Shown here: positions 22,001-33,877 of the stretch, one piece after another
Position numbering within the stretch: the first letter of the stretch is position 1
Layout: each line of letters starts with the position of its first letter
DNA from: Neospora caninum Liverpool
Lineage: Eukaryota > Apicomplexa > Conoidasida > Eucoccidiorida > Sarcocystidae
Direction of reading: 5' to 3'
Length of the DNA stretch: 64,000 bases
NCBI RefSeq assembly: GCF_000208865.1
Contig: NC_018387.1
Span: 62,001-126,000 of the forward strand
Translations under genes and position numbers: made by a program
Notes under the pieces: generated by a model
What the model was told of the DNA's origin: nothing
The model's database searches: none
Seen by the model: the letters and a program-made list of their open reading frames with translations, nothing else

Positions 22001-25000
22001 CGGGGGACAGAGTCTTTAAACTTCTTGTGGGGGTTTTCTGGCAACTTTCTCGCTCCGTTTGTCCCTTCCCGCTCGGCCCTCATGTGTTCCCTGCTCGCCG
22101 CGTTTTCGCCCAGAGACGGTGAGAGCAGAAGGCAAGAGGGGGAAGGGAAAAGCGAATCTCGTTCTCGAGATTCTTCCTGGCCGTTTGCGTGCGATGAGCA
22201 TTAATCACAAACCGTACACACTTTTTAATGCTGCGCGTATGTGCAAGTTGATACTCGATTATTCCTTGTAGGAGACGCGAACAACCCGGTCAGACACCCC
22301 TGGTCTTTGAAACCCATCCGCCACGATTTCGCCTCTTTGGCCTTTCCAGCCCGGGGGCGACTCCATTCCTCTCTCGCTTTCTCTTTGAGCAGACACGCCC
22401 GTTTCCAACTTGCGTTCGAAAAGACTCTTTTTCTCACCGGATGATCTGGTCAGCCATGTGGATGAACAGCTGGCGGATGGCGAACCGCGGGCTCCTAGGA
22501 AGCGTCGAGAGACACACGCAAGCAGCCAAGGCACGAAAAATGGAAAAAGGCGAACGGCATGAGATTCCGCACATTCGCATCCAGGCCTAGACGATGATAG
22601 ATGGATCCGAAGCTTCTTACTCTGCGAAGGTTTCGAGGATATCACAAATGACGCTGACTTGCTCCCCTCTGGTGAGGAGGTGTCGGAGCCCGTCAAGTTC
22701 TTCGTCTCCTGTCGCCTTCGCGACTGTCTTCTCTCCTTCCCTCGAAGTCCCCGCAACGCCGTTCGCGTGCGCCTCCCGCCCGTCGGGGCAGACTTTCCTG
22801 GACGGACACTCCGCATTTGGCAGGGGAGACCGCTGTCGCAGCCGAGAGAGCTCATGAACGAAGCGCGGCACCGGGCGAGGCGGAATCGCCGCGACGAGAT
22901 CCTTACAACAGGAAGCAAGAAGTGCAGGTGTACATCGGCACGCCGCCTTTCTCACAATCGCTGTCGAATCCTGAAGAAGACTAAAACAAAAGAAACACAC
23001 CACAGAGACACCGGAAGGCGACTGGACCCTTTCTCCCTACCTCAGGCAGATACCTATATCTATATCTATATATCTATATCCCTATACATCTATATCTCTC
23101 TCTATATCTATATATATGGGTCTGTGCATACAGATAGACTTGTCTGTATACGTAACTGTCGTGTTTCTTCTGCATGTCTCAAAGGCATTTCTTCAACGTG
23201 CAGAGAACATACCTGCATGAAAACGTTTCCTCACGCGAGGGACACAGTCGTAAGACAGAGGAACTTGAGAATGCACGAACTCAAATATATACATATACAT
23301 ATATATATATATATATGTAGAGTTGTCTTCTCTTTCGCTCTTTAAATACGTGAAAAGGCACCTCTTGCCCCGTTCTGCGCACGCGAACGACAGACGGGAG
23401 AGCAGTCGGCGAGGGAAGAGAGACACACCGGAGAGGAGACGACTCTCTTCACGAATTGACCTTTTTCTCCTCGGTCTGCTGCTGCGTTTCCCAACCTGTG
23501 TGCACTCTACATTTATTTGTGTGCATCCACGCCTGTTTGCAGCGCATGCAGCTACTCGACTGAGAAACCTCTTCTGGAGAGATCCACAGGCTTACGTGAA
23601 GGCGAGAGAAAGAAGGCCTGCACGCAGCTGAGGATCATGGAGAAGAAAGAGGGCCTCGAGTTGCTGTGCGAGGAGCAGGCGAGAGCTCCAAAACCACTCC
23701 GAGGTAAACACCACAGTCTGTAAAGTCTGCATGCAGAAAAAACAACTGCATCAGATGCGTACGTGCACTTGTATATCTAACGCAGCGGCGCACGATCCGC
23801 TGCGACTCCTCACATCCATCTACAGATACAGGGGGGGGACAAACACACAAATATGTAGAGCAATACACATTCCCTTTCTGTCTTGATATACTAGACCTAT
23901 ATATCACAACTGTAGACGCGCCTTCGCCCCTCTCGGACTCTCTCTATATTAATATATACCTGTTGTTGCATGCGTGGGTCCGTAGACGTGTCTGAATGTC
24001 TTCTGTGTTGGACCACCTCCGCCGTCGGTGTATTTACAGAGAACAGGCGTGCGAAGTGGGTTCACGACATCGGAAAGGAAACATCCCCCCTGAACTAGTG
24101 ACAACGACGATGCACAGAATGGAACGGAGGGGAAAAAAGCAGAGGAAGGGAACGAGAAGACGAGATAGAAAAATGGACCTTACGCCGATGATCGAGAGAC
24201 GACTTGGAGGGGAGAAGGCGGCTATGGTTTGCGCAATGCTTCCCAGAACAGCCATCTGCGCAGAGACCACGGGAAAAGAAAACGGAATTTCCGAGGAGAC
24301 AATCGACGGATCACCACCTCAAAACTGCCCTTCCCTCAGAAGCTCTTTCCAAACTTGTCTAGAAACTCCATGAAAACTGTCCGTTTAAAACAAGTTCCCC
24401 TCTTCCTCGCCTTCTCTGCACACATGTGCTACGGAAAACAACGCATCCGCTCTCGCCTGCTTCGCAGAGAATTGTTGGCCCATTAAAAACCCCTGTCTGA
24501 GGGCAGTCACAGATTTAGAGCAAAACGCTTGGGCCAAGGCTTCACGTTCCGGTTTTTTTTTCCGAAACAGTCTCCAATCAGCGAAGGCGCAGTACCTGTA
24601 TGTCAACATCGCCGTCAAGAAGCAGAGATTCGAGTGCAACGAGGAAATAGCGTTCCTTGTCCACATCTCCGTCTTTTGAGGGATCTCGCTCTCCGCCCAC
24701 GGACGCTTCCTCGCCTTCTCTCTCTGATACCCCCCTCAAGAGATATTCGCCCCGATCCCCCGGCCCCACACAAAAGGCACGCTCGCGCACCAGCCTCGGT
24801 CGAGAAGGAAAAGAGGAGGAGGAAGAAGAGGGAGAAGAAGGAGAAGAAGAAAGGGGAGAAGAGGAATGAGGGACAGAAGGCGCAGGAGGAGAAGCGGAGG
24901 GAGACGCGAGCGCTGCAGCGACAAGGAGATGGAAAGATGCAGCTATCGATTTGCGGACCTGAGGGAATCCAGAGAGGCAGAAGAAGAGAGGCATCAAAAC

Positions 25001-28000
25001 AGAAGAAAATGGACGCCAAACTTCTGCGTCGTTACTCCCTGTTTTTGTCTCTGTGTGCTGTCCGGAGAGAGTCGATATTCGAAGTAGAGAGTGGAACGTA
25101 TGCCTTAACCTCGCGGGAGAGCGTCAGTTATTCTTTCGATCCTTCGCGCGGCCCCATTCACAGCGGAGGAGGTACACGGCTCTTTTGCGCCAGAATTCCC
25201 TCCCCCCCTCCCCCCCCCCCCCCCGATTTTCTCCCTTTTCTCTCTCGCTTTCGTTTTGCTTTCTCTCCCCTTTTTCTCTCCGGTTTCCGCTTGAGCCTAC
25301 ATGCTTGCAGTGGTGCCTAACGAGGTTGCGGAAGGCCTCGCTGAGCAGCGGCCAGCCACGCGGCCCCGCGGCCGTCGCGACAGCCGCGAAGGCGAAGGCG
25401 CAGCACGCCGCGGAGTGGGCTACAGGCTCGCCCCACCCTGAAGACGAGAACGAAGACGCGGAACCGGCAAGCCAAGAGGGCGAGAAGGACGGAAAGGACG
25501 CGGTGAGAGTCGCAGACAGAGACGAAGACAGAGAGGACGTGAGAGAGGAAGACAGAGAGGACGTGAGAGAGGAAGACAGGGGGGAAGAGATGGACGGCGC
25601 GAGGACAAGGGAATTCTGCAGAGCAATCAAGCTCGAGCGACGGCAAGAGCTGCAGGAACAAGGGGAGGGCGCAGTCGAAGGCTGAGCGCCAAGCTGGTCG
25701 AGAGACGAAGAGGAAAGACGCGAGTACGACGCACGGCCTGCAAGAAAAACCAAGAGGAGAAGCAAATATAGAGACACTCAAGAGAGACAGAACGAAACAG
25801 CGACGAGACAGCAGCGCGGCAGTGGAGCACGAGCGAAGGACGACCGAACTCGGAAACGAGGCGAGTGAGGGGCCAGGAAGCAAGAGTGCACAGCAAGACA
25901 AGACCGCACGCATTGCTGTAAGGCCTCTGGAAGGCGAGGAACAGGGGCGCAGAAGAGACGAGTCACCGCGTTTTTTCTTCTCGGCGGAGTCCTGTGGCGA
26001 GTCGTCCCGTTTCGTTCCTCTTTGTTGATCCGCCGCGCCGTCTCACCTTCGCTCTCGCCGTGCTCGGCTGCAGTCGCGTTGGTTTGGGTCGCCCCGGAGG
26101 CAAACGCACCGAAGAAGAAAGAGGGTTTCTTCTCAGATTCTCCCCTCGAACCTCTCCGGATCAACTCTGCTGTCTCTTCTTCTCTTGCGTCGAGAAGCGT
26201 GGCATCTCCCGTTGCCAACTGCGCGAACAGTTTGATGAGAGCCGCAACCGAAGCCGCTGTGACTTCGAGATCAACCTGAGCGAGGAGCTTGTCTTCTCGC
26301 TCTCTCTCTTCCTTCTCTTCCTTCTCTTCTCTCTCTTCCTTTTCTTCGTTCTCTTCTCGCTCTGCCTTCTCTTGTCTCTCTTGTCTCTCTTCCTTCTCTT
26401 CGTTCTCTTCTCTCTCTGCCTTCTCTTCGTTCTCTTCTCTCTCTGCCTTCTCTTCGTTCTCTTCTCTCTCTGCCGTCTCTTGTCTCTCTTCCTTCTCTTC
26501 TCGCTCATGGCTCAGTTTTTTCTCATCTTCGTCCAAGCCTGGGTCTCCTCTTTCCCCTGCAGGTGACGTTCCTACACAAAACCCCTCTCTCTTACTCTCC
26601 TCCCGCTCTTTCTCTTCCTCGCCGTCGTTCTCTGCTTCGTCCCCTGTTCCTTTATCTCTGTCCACGTCTTCTCGTGCGTCTCCCAGAGAAGCGGAAGAGC
26701 CCGGAGCGTGCGCCGCGTTCCCCGCGGCCGCTCCAGGCAAAGCATCGGCACTGGAAAGGGAGAGTTCCGTGTCCTCGTATCTCTTCTGCCTTCGCTCCAG
26801 TCGCGCCTCGGCCTCCCGATGCAGCGCCTGCTCAGTGTAAGCCGGGTCCAAGCACGCGCCGATCGAGGAGAGGAATCGGCCCAGCTGTTGCTGCGCGGCG
26901 AAGCGCACTACCCTGAGAGGGGGAGCGCAGCAAGCGCACAGCGTGAGGAAGGGGGGACACAGGAACAGACACCATGAGATCAAGAGTGGAGAGAGAGAGA
27001 GGAGAGAGAGCGGGCGACGCAGGGGCAGGGTAGAGGCAGGAAGAAAGAGACTCGGAGACAGAGAGAGGGAGGAACGAAATACAGGATGGACAGACACAAG
27101 TAGCGAGAGGCAGAGATACAGAGGAAAGAAACCAAGGGGAGAAGAAGAGAGGGTGCAAACGCACGCAGACGGAGGGAAAGGGTGGCGGACGACCTACGGA
27201 GAAGGGTCTCGAAGGAGTTCTTCAACAGCAGGGAGAAGGCGCAGACGAACAGAGAGGCGAGCCGCCTGCGCAGAGCGGAAGAGAAGGGAAACCGATTTCC
27301 GATAGAACAAAGCGGAAAGAAGCAGCGAGACTCGAGCAGGCAGCGGAGAACTCGCATCTTGCGGCGTCGGGGCAGCGGAAACACGAGGGGAAGAGCGAGT
27401 GAAACCCCACGAGAATTGAGGGACAGAGGAAGAGAAGGGATGCACACCGGGGAAAAAAAGAACCAGCTGCGCACGACGGGACAGTGAGAGAAGGAAGAGA
27501 CGTCTGGACGCAGAAAAACCAGCATTTTTTTTCGCGCGGCTGTCACGAAAACAGTGGAACTAAAAAGCAGAGAAGTTGCCTGTCGTGTCGTCTGTGGTTT
27601 CTCCGCCCTTTTCTGAATCATGCTCTGTGACGTCTCGTTCTTCTCTCGTCTTCTCTCCTTCGCCATTCCCCTTTCTCTTCCTTCCCCCTCGTGTTGCTTC
27701 CTTGCCTGAGCCGACTTGTTCCTCGCTTCACAATTTTTTCCCAAAGGTCTTTTCTGTCCGTCTCCACTTTCGTCTGTTGCCTGCCTCTTTCTTCCTGTGC
27801 ACCCGCCGTTTCTCGTTCTGTTTTTACCTTGGCGATGTCATAAAGAGAACAGACAGCCGCAGCGCGGACAGACGGATCGAGTCCTCCGTCTCGACTGTCC
27901 CTTCCGACTCCTCTCAAAAGTTTTTCAAAGCACGGAAGAACGCGAGAAGAAAACACAGCGGGATCGAGCGACGAGGAAACCTGAGAGGGCGAACCACAGC

Positions 28001-31000
28001 ACGAAGCACTTGCGGTGGAAAGGAAAGCGTGACGTCGAAAAGCGTAAATTTGCATGTGAAGATGTATAAACGCATGCAACGGTGTGCATGCTCGAATACA
28101 GACACAGGTACACCACTCATTCACGCACACATGCAGGCTCTTTTCTTTTTCGTACAGAGGCGCCACCCTTAACCGTTCTCAGCAGCCGCCATCGATGGAC
28201 ACAAAGGACTTGCCAACAAAACACCTGTCGCTCCCGCTACCCGTGGACACCCTTCAAGACACACATACGCATATGTATATAGATGTATATATATAGATGC
28301 ATATATATAGATGTATATATATAGATGCATATATATAGATGTATATATATAGATGTATATATTCACACAGATGGGTATATTCATGCGTGCACCTAGGGAT
28401 ATGCATTTGAAGGGATGTCAGCATAAACGCGTATACAGAACTGTGAAGTCTCCCGAGAAATCAAGCGCCGGCCATCGCCCTGGAATAATTGCTCCTAGTT
28501 GCCAAAGGGATCAACGCGCATACGTGGCAAGTGCGCGGGCTTACAACGGCGACATGCCGCAGAGCACAGCGGCGCACAGCAGGTTCTTGGTCTTCGACTG
28601 CGAGGAAGAGGAGTTGAGGGAGAATGAAGTGAGTAGAGACGACGGGAGAAGAAATATCAAAGAGAAGGTGAAGAAATCCGACGGCGAGAATCCGCAGGCT
28701 CGGCTGCTCCAGGCAGTTCGAGAGACGCAGAGCGATCGGCAGGACACGCTCGAGTCTCTCCTTGGCTCTACACGAGAAACACAGGTGCGGCAGAGGGCGA
28801 AAAAAGCTGAGCGACGCCACAGAACCCCCGCACCCGAAAAAGATAAACATCTTCTCCATCCAGCCCGCACTGCCACTCGACCACGAAACCTACAAAAATC
28901 TTCATATATACATATGTATACGTATACACATATATACAGATATGCATATACACATATACATAGATACATATATATACAGATACCTCTGTACATATAGGTA
29001 TACAGTGTGGAAAAGACAAGCCTACAAACTTGTACGCAAAGATCTGGAGAAATGCATATCCCCTGGAGAGAGCGCGGCCGAGCTAAGATGCCGACCCTGG
29101 GAGTCTCGCAACGCAAATCTCTCAGGTCGAAAAACGCGCAAGTTCTCTGCCCCACGCATGCAAGCGCTGGAAAAGCTCGTTGAGTTTGTCAGACCTGAGA
29201 TGCGTGGCGAGGAGGAGAATGGCGTCTGCCGCGGCGGTCTTGGTTGGCCAGTCGTCCGCAGTTTGCAGCAGCTGCTCGTACAGCGGAAGCAAATCCTCAT
29301 GCACGTGGGCATACCTGACGCAGGAAAGGAAGAAACGAGAGCGCACCTCAGGTGTCTCTCCACACTTGAGAACGAGAGGAGAAAACGGAGACAGAGAGAA
29401 AAGTGAACAGGAAGAGAGTCAACAGCAGCACACGCACAGGCAGATATCAGACACAACCAAGACAGAAATAGCGACGACGAGGATATATATATATATATAT
29501 GCACGCTTGTACATGAGCGCATTCTCTGCACGTGCATGCATACGCATCGTAGGCACATCGATAAAGAAAAAACCACAAAAACACGTGCTCAGTCAGGCGC
29601 ACAACTTAATCTTTTTTCTTCCCTTCCGCCCACGACACCCTCAAGCCCCGCGAGTTGTCTGCGCGGAAAGACCAAACCGGTTGATCATCAGAACCTCTCT
29701 TTTTGTCGCCGGCTGCAGCTAACCGCATGCCTATTAGTGCAGTCGCTTCTCGGCATATCTATTCGTCCACGTAGAAAGCGAGGGCATGCGATCCTTAACA
29801 TCTGGAACTGTAGATTACGATTAGGTAGCGGAACAATGAGAGCGTCTGTCGTACATCAATTCTAGATACTGCTAATACCTCTGGAGGGAAAAGCTTGATC
29901 TATCCCATTCGTTGTGCGTGCGTGGCGAATTATATTATGATTCTTATTAATGGGAGCACAGTTCCATGGGTTCCGTCCAGTGAGAGAGCCTCCGATATCT
30001 ATCTATCTATCTATCTATATATATATATATATATATATAGGTAGATAGATAGGCATATATACCTGTATATTACACAAGTTGCATACCCATATATATATAT
30101 ATATATATATAGGTGGTCCTGAGGCTAGGAAGGCGCGTCAAGCAGTGGGGTTTGACACGCATGCATCCGGAAAATCCACGGAAAAAGGCAGATGGATGTG
30201 TGTCTCTTTTTCGTAAGTTTGTTCTTGGCGGCGCACCCTTGTTCAGGATCTGCTTGGATGAGGCAGGCGGCGATGTCTCCGCTTCGGGCGCAGAGCGCCT
30301 TTCGAACGGCTGCAACGGCTGCCGCATTTTCTGCGGCGAGTTGTGCGTTTTTCCCCTTCTTTCCACTGCCCCCGTCAGCTCCGAAGCGGAAGGCGAATGT
30401 GCTGCCTAAACTTCCCCCAGAAAACAGGAAAGAGAAGGAGCGGCCAGCAGGCGCGGACGCTTGGGACGCCGGAGCGGCGGGAGACTGCGTCTTCGGCTGG
30501 TCTGCGGGGACTGCCTCGCTCGACGCCCGGAGCTCGCCGGGGGTACGTACACCCGAGGCTCCTGGCGCTGCGCCACTGGCGAGGGTTGCCGAGCTGCCTG
30601 AGAGGTTTGAAGACGCCGAGGTGGGCACCGAGGGCGGCGAAGACGCTCGGCGCCGGGGACTCGTTGAGTCGGGGGACGGAGGAACGGCAGGAGCGGGTGG
30701 AGGCAGCGAGGCAATGTCGTACAGAAGAGCGAGAAAGACCGGTCGAGGCACAGTCGCTGCAGCCCCAGAGTCGGCGAGGAAGTCGACCAGCAGAGAGACA
30801 CTGAGCACCCGCTGGACAGGAACCTGAAAACAAGCATGCGTGCCGTAGCCGAGAAGCAGCACGGGGAGGGAATCAGAGCGAGACAGAGGAGAAAGAGAAG
30901 GGACAAAGAGGAGAGAAAGAGAAGGGACAAAGAGGAGAGACAGAGAAGGGACAAAGAGGAGAGAAAGGGAAGGAAAGATAGAAAAGCGACAGAGGAAGAG

Positions 31001-31323
31001 AGAGCAAGAGATGGAGGGAGAGAGGAGAGCGTGAGAAAGAAAGCAGCTGCCGTTGGAAGGCTGTGATGCGTGTGGGTCACAACCGCTCTGGTGTCTGATG
31101 GCGACAGCAAAGCGGCTAGGACTCCCGGGACTGTATATTCACGTGCCGTGGCGGAATCAATGCCGTGGGGATCTGTTCAGGAGTGCTCTGAGGAAGTCCT
31201 CATGCTCGTTCTTTCGTTGAACTTGCGACTCACTGAACTCTTCGCCAGCTGGCGAACGCGCTCCAAGGTCGGCGCGTCTTCCTCCTCGCCTCCATCGGGT
31301 ATTCCCTCACCAGAAGAGAACAT
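19055..31323 (-). CDS. PPP4R1: Protein phosphatase 4 regulatory subunit 1 (PP4R1)-like HEAT-repeat protein
   Basis: Sixteen exons join in phase to about 1692 residues: 31323-31234, 30823-30237, 29314-29156, 28767-28545, 27980-27828, 27265-27198, 26912-26110, 25737-25301, 24958-24596, 24255-24184, 23663-23596, 22980-22621, 22494-22438, 21823-21673, 21010-20860 and 20391-19055. The conserved blocks fall in the order of animal PP4R1: an N-terminal helix LERVRQLAKSS; the exon 6/7 junction LLRDPSPVVRFAAQQQLGRF; QVRKSIAASFHLLVAAALA; DGDVDIQMAVLGSIAQTIAA; SSDRVANVRLTWAKLLLPHL; and TERDREMRFLLDSC. These are HEAT repeats. The animal protein targets the PP4 catalytic subunit to substrates. Coccidian insertions are large: an Ala/Pro-rich block in exon 2, a Glu/Arg repeat in exon 7, Ser-rich exon 8, and a 440-residue disordered C-terminal tail. 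The animal protein is about 950 residues. The exon 7 donor is the least certain boundary. An in-frame ATG 51 bases upstream is an alternative start. Confidence 0.8.
20649..20675. repeat. (TA)n microsatellite
   Basis: A pure alternating run of about 27 bases, in the last intron of the PP4R1-like gene. Confidence 0.9.
21420..21478. repeat. (TA)n/(CATA)n microsatellite
   Basis: Imperfect CATA repeats lead into a pure TA run. It lies in the intron between exons 14 and 15 of the PP4R1-like gene. Confidence 0.9.
23050..23118. repeat. (TATATC)n-type microsatellite
   Basis: Imperfect hexamer units of TATATC/TATCTA, followed at 23285-23318 by a separate (TA)n run. Both lie in the intron between exons 11 and 12 of the PP4R1-like gene. 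Confidence 0.85.
25190..25224. repeat. C-rich homopolymer-like run
   Basis: A run of C with a few interrupting T bases, in the intron between exons 8 and 9 of the PP4R1-like gene. It is a likely site of length variation or sequencing error. Confidence 0.8.
26290..26506 (-). repeat. Coding minisatellite in PP4R1-like exon 7
   Basis: A 27-base unit, partly degenerate, encodes on the minus strand the nine-residue pattern EREENEEKA and variants (EEREEKEEK). Length changes of one unit would keep the frame. It forms a highly charged, probably single-helix or disordered linker between HEAT blocks. Confidence 0.8.
28280..28360. repeat. 14-bp AT-rich tandem repeat
   Basis: Units alternate between AGATGTATATATAT and AGATGCATATATAT, with about five copies. 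It lies in the intron between exons 4 and 5 of the PP4R1-like gene. Confidence 0.85.
28908..29003. repeat. Imperfect (ATAC/ATAT)n microsatellite
   Basis: Mixed CATATA, TATACA and AGATAC units in the intron between exons 3 and 4 of the PP4R1-like gene. Confidence 0.75.
29997..30112. repeat. (ATCT)n-(TA)n-(AGAT)n inverted microsatellite
   Basis: An ATCT run leads into about 20 bases of TA, followed by GTAGATAGATAG on the other side. The arms are reverse complements of at least 11 bases (the right arm is 30042-30052), and the TA run is self-complementary. A second (TA)n run is at 30091-30112. It lies in the intron between exons 2 and 3 of the PP4R1-like gene. Confidence 0.85.
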
Positions 31324-31539
31324 CCTCGCTACTGGGCATCCGAGAGGAGAGGCGAAAAACAAAGGGAGAACCAAGGAAAGAAGAGCAGAGGGAGGCGGCG
31401 CTGACAGAGAGGCGGTCTAGCAGGCAAGACAGAAGACCGCACGTGCCATGAAGCGACATGGTCACGCAGTACGGGCTGACAGGAATGTCACACAGGCACG
31501 AAGGAGAGGCAGAGGAATGACCCAAAAAAAAGGAACAGA

Positions 31540-31673
31540 GAAAGAAGACAAAGGAGGAGAGAAAGAAGACACAGGAGGAGAGAAAGAAGACAAAGGAGGA
31601 AAGAAAGAAGACAAAGGAGGAGAGAAAGAAGACAAAGGAGGAGAGAAAGAAGACACAGGAGGAGAGAAAGAAG
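31540..31673 (+). repeat. 21-bp polypurine minisatellite
   Basis: About 6.4 copies of a 21-base unit, GAAAGAAGACAAAGGAGGAG plus A, with few substitutions. One strand is almost all purine. Read on the plus strand it encodes the seven-residue pattern KEDKGGE inside a 144-codon open frame (31448-31882). Its position just upstream of the PP4R1-like start suggests leader or promoter DNA. Confidence 0.85.
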
Positions 31674-33366
31674 AAAAGGAAGGAGATAGAGAAGGAGAGG
31701 AAGATGAACGAGATATAGAGGAAGGCAGCAACGGGGGCAAGAACCCTCAAAGGGAAGTGGTGGATAGAAGACAGGGAGAACGAAGAGAGTCGGGCGCGGC
31801 GGCCAGTGTGGAAGAGTCGAGCGGAAGCGGAGTTGGAAACCGAAGGAGCAGAAAAAGAGGATCTTTCGCAGATCAACGGTGAGACAGGACGCCTCTGCAC
31901 AGAGAGGCGTCGGCAGTCGAACGACGAGGACGGGGAGACTCGACAGGGGCATTGAAAAGCACCAGAAAGTTCTTCAAGAAGAAGGAACTGCGGAGACGAA
32001 AGGAGGAAAGACCTCGAAAGTACGCTGGAGAAGATAATGAAGATCCAGAACGCGCGTGCCTGGTTAGACCGGGGAGACACAGCTGGGCGGCGTGAGACTG
32101 CCGCTGAAGTGAAGGGGAAGGAAGAAGCTATTCAGTAGTGCAAGCCTTCAAAAAAAGAGGAAGGCCAGTCGCTGAGAAAAGAACGACGAAAAGCAGCCGG
32201 AAATCAACGTGCAAACCTCGTTCCCGCCAAGCAGCAAGCGTACCTACACCAGCAACAGCGCTCTGCCTGCCGCCCTCCATTTTCTACGGGGGGTTCCCCG
32301 TCAAAAAGCCACCGAACTTTCAAGTGGCTGCCGCGGCTTTCTGCAGGGTTCAACCCTGTCGCGAGAAAGAAACAAACGAGGCGAACAGACCGCAGACGGG
32401 CTCTGGATCGTCTCTGTCCCGTCTTCTGGCTTCTTGTTAGAACGTTCGGGACCAGCCGACCCACCTCTGAGGTGTATGTACGTTGCAACCTCTCGCAAAG
32501 GCGGTGCGGTGACGGGCACGCGTTCGCTTTGTTTCGCACGGCGAACGATGAAACTTGGATTTTTTGTTCGGAAGCCGAGGCCGAGATTCGGTCGCTTCGA
32601 TCCTGTTTTTCTTCAGCCGTTTAACCCGTCTTTCGACGGCATTTTGGGACTACCAGGCCCGTGCACATCTGTCCACTGCGAGGCTCGGGCACACCCTGTG
32701 TCGAGTCTCCGAGCTCGCTTCTGGTCTGCATGTGTGAAGCGTTTTCGCGATCCGTTTCATCAAGGAACAGAAGAGATTTCTCCTTTTGCCCCCAAACCCG
32801 TACGGATGTGTCCGACTCAAAGAACCTAATGCTGCGGAAAAGCGTCGACCCCTCGAAAAGGAGGATGCCGAAACGCTCCGTGGTTCACGGGTTTTTTTCG
32901 TGTGCTTCACACACATGGTGTAGAGAGTGCTGTCTCCTCGTGGACGCGGTCTCTCTGGTCTCTGTGAGAGGGAGAGACGCAGCCCAGCGAAAACACGCGT
33001 GAAACGCGCTTTTCTTTCGCGGGTTTCCCCTCCGTTTCGGATACTTTCGCACGGACTGTCGTCTCTCGTCTCCCTCAAGAGAGGGCGTACATGCGCCGTG
33101 TCTCGCCAGCGCATGCCAGGGCGACAGAACGGCTCCAGTCTCAACCTCGTTTCCACCGCGAGATTGTGTATGTAAAAAATACGGAGATGTACAAATGTAT
33201 GGGAATGCAAGTCTGTTTTTCGGGTAGCCACAAATTCTGCCTCGACGGATGCCAATCGAGAGGACCCTAGCTCTGTTTCTATCTGACCCTGACCCTCTCT
33301 CTCCCGCGTTTCTCCCGTATGGAACTACAGAGATACACATGTCCGTTGCAAACTCCTACCAGGTAT

Positions 33367-33367
<1 letters not shown>

Positions 33368-33398
<31 letters not shown>
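33368..33398. repeat. (TA)n microsatellite
   Basis: A pure alternating run of about 30 bases upstream of the TELO2-like gene. Confidence 0.9.
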
Positions 33399-33401
<3 letters not shown>

Positions 33402-33877
33402 TACCTCTAGTCCTGTCTATATATCCAGATGCATGCATGCTCATGTATTTTTCTCGCACTGCATTGCCAGGGAGGGACATGCCTGCGTGGCTGTCGACGA
33501 GTCGGCCGCCGCTTTGGTTTTTCCGGTGAGACCCTTAAAGAGACAAATGACACGACGTCCTCTCCTTCTTTGTCTGACTTGCCTCTCTTTGGATCTTCTT
33601 CAGCTTGCCTTTCCCGTTTCTTCTGTCTTTCTGTTGTCTTCCTCGTGATATCTCTCTGATCTCCTCTGATGTATCTGTCTCCTCCAGTTTCCCCCCCAGA
33701 GCATCTTCCTCTCCCACCTTCCTCGCCGTGCTCGTCTTGTTTGGTCTTCACCAGTTTTGCCACTTTGTTTCTCACGGGGGAAGCGAGTTTCCAGCAGCGC
33801 CCGCGGAGCAAGGCGGTTCGGAGTTTGTTTTTCTGCGTTGCCTCATTTGCTCCAGCCGCCTTGTTCTTCTCTCCACC

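Larger units (their letters stand above)
31324..33877. other. Divergent promoter region between PP4R1-like and TELO2-like genes
   Basis: The PP4R1-like gene starts at 31323 on the minus strand and the TELO2-like gene at 33878 on the plus strand, so the interval should carry both promoters and 5' leaders. It contains a 21-bp purine minisatellite (31540-31673), a (TA)n run (33368-33398) and a pyrimidine-rich leader before 33878. I see no further gene that I trust. Confidence 0.5.
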
